Part shown: piece after piece, positions 60,419 through 64,000 of the stretch
Layout: every line of letters begins with the position of its first letter
How positions within the stretch are numbered: position 1 is the first letter of the stretch
Assembly (NCBI RefSeq): GCF_039537705.1
Contig: NZ_BAABBA010000015.1
Coordinates: 55,245-119,244, forward strand
Reading direction: 5' to 3'
DNA length: 64,000 nucleotides
Source of the DNA: Georgenia daeguensis
GTDB taxonomy: Bacteria; Actinomycetota; Actinomycetes; Actinomycetales; Actinomycetaceae
The notes under the pieces: generated by a model
Databases searched by the model: none
What the model was told of the DNA's origin: nothing
The model's input: only the letters and a program-made list of their open reading frames with translations
Position numbers and translations under genes: made by a program

Positions 60419-60967
60419 TCAGGCCTGCCCTTCCGGCGGCACGATGCGCTCGACGAGCCACGCCGTCGGGCCGTCCTGGCGCGAGAGCAGCACCTGGACC
60501 GTCCCGGCGTCCGTGGCGACGTCGACCCGCGCCAGGTACACGCTGGGCTCGTCGACCACCTCCGGCTCCGCGGTCACCTTCCGGGCGAGGATGGAGCTGG
60601 GCTGCAGCCACTGGTAGTCCCGCCGCGCCGTCGGGGTGAGGAACACGGAGAGCTCGTCGAACCAGCGCGCGGCGGGCAGGTCGGGACGGGCCCACGCCCG
60701 CACCGCGTCCTCCGACACCCGGCGCGCCTGCACCCGGGACGTCTCGTCCCACACCGGCACCGGCGCCCCGGTGACCGCCTCCTTCGGCTCGTCCATCGGC
60801 TCACCCGCCGGTGGGGGCGGGACCGGGACGGGCGACGGCGAGGGCGCCGCGCCGGTCGCCGTCGCCGTCCCGTCGGGCCCTGGTCCGGGCTGGGGCCCGC
60901 CGGGGAGGCAGCCGCCCAGCGCGAGGGCGAGCGCCAGCGCGCCGGCACCCACCGCACCTGCGCGCAT
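60419..60967 (-). CDS. lipoprotein of the conjugation-like module
   Basis: A 182-residue lipoprotein. Signal peptide with lipobox LALGGC (Cys20), then a 40-residue Pro/Gly/Ala-rich spacer. The folded part (about 65-182) has DETSRVQARRVSEDAVRAWA, FLTPTARRDYQWLQPSSI and a C-terminal beta-rich half ending VQVLLSRQDGPTAWLVERIV. This is reminiscent of small NTF2-like domains seen in Gram-positive conjugation proteins, without a firm match. ATG 60967 follows GGAGG. It is the first gene of a minus-strand pair with the hydrolase. Confidence 0.7.
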   Translation of the reverse strand: MRAGAVGAGALALALALGGCLPGGPQPGPGPDGTATATGAAPSPSPVPVPPPPAGEPMDEPKEAVTGAPVPVWDETSRVQARRVSEDAVRAWARPDLPAARWFDELSVFLTPTARRDYQWLQPSSILARKVTAEPEVVDEPSVYLARVDVATDAGTVQVLLSRQDGPTAWLVERIVPPEGQA

Positions 60968-61112
60968 GAGACCTCCGTCCCGCCCGACGCGGCCGACGGC
61001 CAGATCCGGCCGCCCAGTTTTGCTTGCGTCATCCAGGTGACCATGATCACGTAGGCACTGCATGATGGTGATCCGATCAGGACCGTCTTCGGACGCAACC
61101 CTTAGGACGCAC

Positions 61113-61679
61113 ATGATGGGCAGCCATCCACGGCTCGCGCACCGCGACGACGTCGCCGGTGCCCGCTTCCTCCTGCAGACGGGCCCGGCGATGCCGCAAC
61201 GTGGTGTGCCGTCGCCGGCGAACGGGCTGCCGGCCCGGGTCCGCACCGAGAGCCCCGCACCCTGGTGGCTGGGCACGCACGGCGGCGCCGGGGAGTCCAC
61301 CCTCGCCGGGTTCGTGCCGAGCTCGGCCGCCGCCGGCCACGCCTGGCCGCTCCCCCGCGACGTCGGCGGGACCCAGCCCGTCGTGCTCGTCGCCCGCACC
61401 AGCCATCGTGGCCTGGAGAGCGCCCGCCTCGCCGCCACCCAGTGGGCGGCCGGCGACGTGCTCGGCGTCGAGCTGCTCGGTCTCGTCCTCATGGCCGACG
61501 CGCCCGGGCGGCTCCCCCGCCCGCTGCGCGACCTCGCCCGCCACGTCGCCGGGGGCGTCCCCCGCGTGTGGTCCGTGCCGTGGGTCGAGGCGTGGCGCTC
61601 CGGCGGCGACGCCGTGCCGCACGCCCTCGCGGTGCTCCGGCGCGACCTCGCCACCCTCCTGCCCGTGCGGGAGGCGTGA
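61113..61679 (+). CDS. DUF6668-like protein
   Basis: A 188-residue soluble protein. TPWW-like APWWLGTHGGAGESTLAGFV, then VVLVARTSHRGLESARLAAT, LLGLVLMADAPGRLPRPLRD and VPRVWSVPWVEAWRSGGDAV match what I recall of actinobacterial DUF6668, found in conjugation-type clusters. The GTHGGAGESTLA segment is placed like a degenerate P-loop (no Lys), as in ParA/FtsK-related folds that lost ATP binding. ATG 61113 is chosen for AGGA 5 bases upstream; ATG 61116 is equally possible. Divergent from the lipoprotein gene and first of the plus-strand run. Confidence 0.65.
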   Translation: MMGSHPRLAHRDDVAGARFLLQTGPAMPQRGVPSPANGLPARVRTESPAPWWLGTHGGAGESTLAGFVPSSAAAGHAWPLPRDVGGTQPVVLVARTSHRGLESARLAATQWAAGDVLGVELLGLVLMADAPGRLPRPLRDLARHVAGGVPRVWSVPWVEAWRSGGDAVPHALAVLRRDLATLLPVREA

Positions 61680-61680
61680 C

Positions 61681-61974
61681 GTGCTGAGCTCCGCCGTCGG
61701 CGCGCTGACCGCCGCCACCGTGACGCTGGCGAACGTGCCGGACCCCGGCCAGGGCGAGGCCCCGCCCGGCATGGAGGGTTTCCTGCAGCTGCTCTCGTGG
61801 ACCAAGTGGATCGCGCTGGGCATCTGCGTGCTGGGCCTGATGGTCGCCGGGGCGCTCATGGCGGTCAACGCCCGGCGCGGTGAGGGCGGCGAGCACCTCG
61901 GGCGCATCGGCATGGCGCTGGCCGGCGTGGTCGTCATCTCCGGCGCCTACTTCGTCGTCGGCGCGCTGGCGTAG
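61681..61974 (+). CDS. small two-helix membrane protein, pilin-like (TrbC/VirB2-like layout)
   Basis: A 97-residue protein. A hydrophobic N-terminus and PDPGQGEAPPGMEGF precede two helices, WTKWIALGICVLGLMVAGAL (about 40-59) and MALAGVVVISGAYFVVGALA (about 77-96), joined by NARRGEGGEHLGRIG. This two-helix hairpin is the layout of TrbC/VirB2 pilins, though no processing site is clear. The hairpin is repeated, with the same RRG, HLGR, VVxISGA and VGAL residues, near the N-terminus of the TrbL-like protein 1 kb downstream. GTG 61681 lies 1 base after the upstream stop. Confidence 0.65.
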   Translation: MLSSAVGALTAATVTLANVPDPGQGEAPPGMEGFLQLLSWTKWIALGICVLGLMVAGALMAVNARRGEGGEHLGRIGMALAGVVVISGAYFVVGALA

Positions 61975-61982
61975 GAGCGGAC

Positions 61983-62747
61983 GTGCCGACGGACGAGGGG
62001 CGCAGCGTGTGGACGCGCCCGGCGTTCGTGGGCTCCGCGGTGCTCCTCCTGGCCCTGGCCATCCTCGCCGGCTGGCTCCTCACCCGCGGCGACGGCGCCC
62101 CCGCCGACCCCGGCGCCGCCGCCTCGCCGGGCGTGAGCCAGCCGCCGACGCCGGACCCGACGGGGACGGACGACCCCGCGACCACCGCCCCGCCGTCGGC
62201 CGGACCCTCCGCGTGCGGGCTGACGGCGGAGGCCGACTCCGGCACCCTGACCCGCGCGCCCGACGCCCGGTGGGACCTCGTCGGCACCGTCGCGGCGCCG
62301 TCGGTCGAGGGCCAGGGCCCCGGCGAGGACGACGACGGCCTGCGCACCTGCTACGCCCGCACCCCCACCGGCGCGCTGCTCGCCGCCGCGAACGTCGCCG
62401 CGATGGGCTCGAACGCCACCCTGGTCGAGCGGATGACGGCGGAGATGACCGCCGCGGGCCCCGGTCGCGAGGCCGCCCTGGAGCGGATCGCCGACGAGGG
62501 CGCCCCCGCCGTGCCCGCCGTCGTGCGCTACCAGATCCGCGGCTTCCGGCTGCTGGACTACACCGGCACCGAGGCGTCCGTGGACCTCGCCCTCGGCGTC
62601 GAGGGCGGCCTGACGGGCAGCTTCGTGCTCGACCTGCGCTGGGAGGACGGCGACTGGAAGGTGGTCCTCACCGACGACGGCGGGCTCGGGAGCCTTCCCG
62701 CCCCGGTGCCCGACCTGACCGGCTACACCCTGTGGTCGGGGGCGTAG
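61983..62747 (+). CDS. single-pass extracytoplasmic protein of the conjugation-like module
   Basis: A 254-residue protein: short cytoplasmic tail, one helix (residues 14-34), a Pro/Thr/Ala-rich stalk (about 38-75) and an extracytoplasmic domain (about 78-254) with ACGLTAEADSGTLTRAPDAR, LRTCYARTPTGALLAAANVA, AAVVRYQIRGF-like VVRYQIRGFRLLDYTG and SFVLDLRWEDGDWKVVLTDD. The last part has the feel of the NTF2-like domains of VirB8/TcpC, but I do not recognise the family. GTG 61983 follows GGAG. Two Cys could form a disulfide. Between the pilin-like and TrbL-like genes; next start overlaps none but follows without gap. Confidence 0.65.
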   Translation: MPTDEGRSVWTRPAFVGSAVLLLALAILAGWLLTRGDGAPADPGAAASPGVSQPPTPDPTGTDDPATTAPPSAGPSACGLTAEADSGTLTRAPDARWDLVGTVAAPSVEGQGPGEDDDGLRTCYARTPTGALLAAANVAAMGSNATLVERMTAEMTAAGPGREAALERIADEGAPAVPAVVRYQIRGFRLLDYTGTEASVDLALGVEGGLTGSFVLDLRWEDGDWKVVLTDDGGLGSLPAPVPDLTGYTLWSGA

Positions 62748-64000
62748 ATGGCCACCGCCGACCCGACCGCCCCCGCCGGCGCACCGCCTGGCGGCTGCGA
62801 CCCGCTGGACGTCACGTGCGCCACGTCGAGCTGGACGGCCGACGGCGGCGCCACCGCGCTGGACCAGCTCGGGGCCGCCGTGGCCGAGGCGCTGGACACC
62901 ACGCTCGCGTCCCTCGGCACCATGTGGGAGGACGTGGCCACGCCCACCCTGACCGGGAGCGGCACCGGGGCGGTGGCGCCCGGCGACGTCGCACCCGGCT
63001 CGGTGGAGGCGGTCGAGACCGTCCTGGGCTGGGTGGTGTGGGTCTCGCTCGGCGTCGCCATGCTGTCCCTGCTCGCCCTGGGCGCCTGGCTCGCCCTGGC
63101 CGGGCGGCGCGGCGATGGCGAGCGCCACCTCGGCCGCGTCGGCGTCGTCCTGGGCGGTGTCGTCCTCATCTCCGGGGCCTCCGCGCTGGTCGGGGCGCTG
63201 GTGCCGCCGGAACGCTTCGCCGGCGGCTCTGCCCCGGTCGCCTCCACCCAGAACGCCCTGTGGTGGTTCACCGCCGCGATGGCCGTGCTCTCGGTGATCG
63301 TGGCCGGCGCCAAGATGGCCTGGGAGCAGCGGGCGGCGCCCGGGCGGGACCTCGTGCGCTCGCTGCTCACGCTCGTGGTCGTGGCAGGTGCCGGTCTGAC
63401 GGTCATCGGGCTCGCCGTCGTGGCGGCCGACGGCTTCGCGCTGTGGCTGCTCGACCGGGTCACGGGCGGCGCGGACTTCTCCGTGCGGGTGCGAGAGATG
63501 GTGGTGCTCTCGGACTCCCTGGGCGTGCTGCTCGTGATCGTCCTGGGCCTGCTCGCGGTGGTGGTCGCGTTCGTGCAGATCATGCTGCTGGTGCTGCGCG
63601 GCGCGATGCTCGTCATCCTCGCCGGGATCTTCCCGCTCTCGGCGGCCTTCACGAACACCGCGGTGGGCCGGGCCTGGTTCTCCCGGGTGGTCTCCTGGAT
63701 CGTCGCGTTCGTGCTGTACAAGCCGGCCGTGGCCATCGTCTACGCCACGGCGTTCCAGCTCACCGACACCGGACTCGTGACCGACGACGGCACCGGGCTC
63801 GTGCCGCTGCTGGCCGGGATCATCCTCATGGTCCTGGCCCTGCTGGCGCTGCCCGCGCTGATGTCGGTGGCTGCCCCGCTGATCGGCACGGTCACGCCGG
63901 GCGCCGCACCGGCCGCCGCCGCGCTGCCGCCGGGCACGTCCGCCGCGCTGCCCACCGGGGCGGCGGCGGCCCACCGGGTGCGCCCGGCCGCCACGGGAGA
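62748..64000 (+). CDS. TrbL/VirB6-like polytopic membrane protein, cut by window end
   Basis: 417 codons are visible from ATG 62748, which follows the previous stop without a gap. After a soluble lead with CDPLDVTC, about eight helices span residues 95-385, including the hairpin VVWVSLGVAMLSLLALGAWL/VGVVLGGVVLISGASALVGA shared with the small upstream protein. AFVQIMLLVLRGAMLVILAG and FPLSAAFTNTAVGRAWFSRV are typical of TrbL/VirB6-like channel proteins of actinobacterial conjugation systems. The Ala/Pro-rich tail runs over the window edge. An inner-membrane channel role is inferred. Confidence 0.72.
   Translation, partial: MATADPTAPAGAPPGGCDPLDVTCATSSWTADGGATALDQLGAAVAEALDTTLASLGTMWEDVATPTLTGSGTGAVAPGDVAPGSVEAVETVLGWVVWVSLGVAMLSLLALGAWLALAGRRGDGERHLGRVGVVLGGVVLISGASALVGALVPPERFAGGSAPVASTQNALWWFTAAMAVLSVIVAGAKMAWEQRAAPGRDLVRSLLTLVVVAGAGLTVIGLAVVAADGFALWLLDRVTGGADFSVRVREMVVLSDSLGVLLVIVLGLLAVVVAFVQIMLLVLRGAMLVILAGIFPLSAAFTNTAVGRAWFSRVVSWIVAFVLYKPAVAIVYATAFQLTDTGLVTDDGTGLVPLLAGIILMVLALLALPALMSVAAPLIGTVTPGAAPAAAALPPGTSAALPTGAAAAHRVRPAATG

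Overview
The window is about 73% G+C, uses GTG and TTG starts freely, and carries typical actinobacterial families (DUF5926, PspC, an F420-type PPOX protein, DUF6458-like and LacI/FadR regulators). I infer a chromosomal segment of a Micrococcales-type actinobacterium (Cellulomonas/Georgenia-like); this is inferred from gene content and not from a database match. No rRNA, insertion sequence, CRISPR array or replication origin is visible.

Layout. 1-5.5 kb: truncated xylulokinase, a MarR regulator with a solute-binding lipoprotein, an SNF2-type helicase behind a strongly folded leader, and a DUF981-type membrane protein. 5.7-10.7 kb: three tRNA genes (Arg-ACG, Ser-GCU, Ser-UGA), an OsmC protein, a VOC protein, a quinone oxidoreductase, a rhodanese fusion under a persulfide-sensor-like operator, a hydrolase and a winged-helix pseudogene. 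10.7-19.7 kb: two divergent sugar ABC importers (an aglEFG-like set on the minus strand; a binding protein, two permeases, a GH32/GH68-like hydrolase and a LacI regulator on the plus strand). Neither encodes its own ATPase, so a shared ATPase elsewhere is likely.

19.7-34.5 kb: housekeeping and envelope genes, including serS, a Cof-type phosphatase, a diacylglycerol kinase-like protein, pheA, a phosphatase-like membrane protein, a glycosyltransferase, DUF5926, a rhodanese, pgm, a FemAB/GNAT-like protein, PspC and an LLM oxidoreductase. 34.6-43.8 kb: an acetyltransferase, two MFS exporters, an epoxide hydrolase-like protein divergent from a TetR regulator, a yeast-type cytosine deaminase behind a gamma-glutamyltransferase, and an atypical Nramp transporter. 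43.9-52.4 kb: pyruvate oxidase followed by a gluconate/idonate cluster (kinase, two paralogous GntP permeases, FadR-type regulator, 5-ketogluconate reductase, idonate dehydrogenase) with two matching operators. 52.6-59.3 kb: a polar amino acid ABC importer, a phosphotransferase, a sugar MFS porter, a small membrane protein and an App1-type phosphatase.

59.3-64.0 kb is the start of a conjugation-like (type IV secretion-like) module: a two-domain peptidoglycan hydrolase, a lipoprotein, a DUF6668-like protein, a small two-helix membrane protein, a single-pass protein and a TrbL/VirB6-like protein cut by the window end. This is the least ordinary part of the window. A second window-wide signal is that at least 15 genes have a TANNNT hexamer 6-8 bases before the start codon and no ribosome binding site, the layout of leaderless transcripts.
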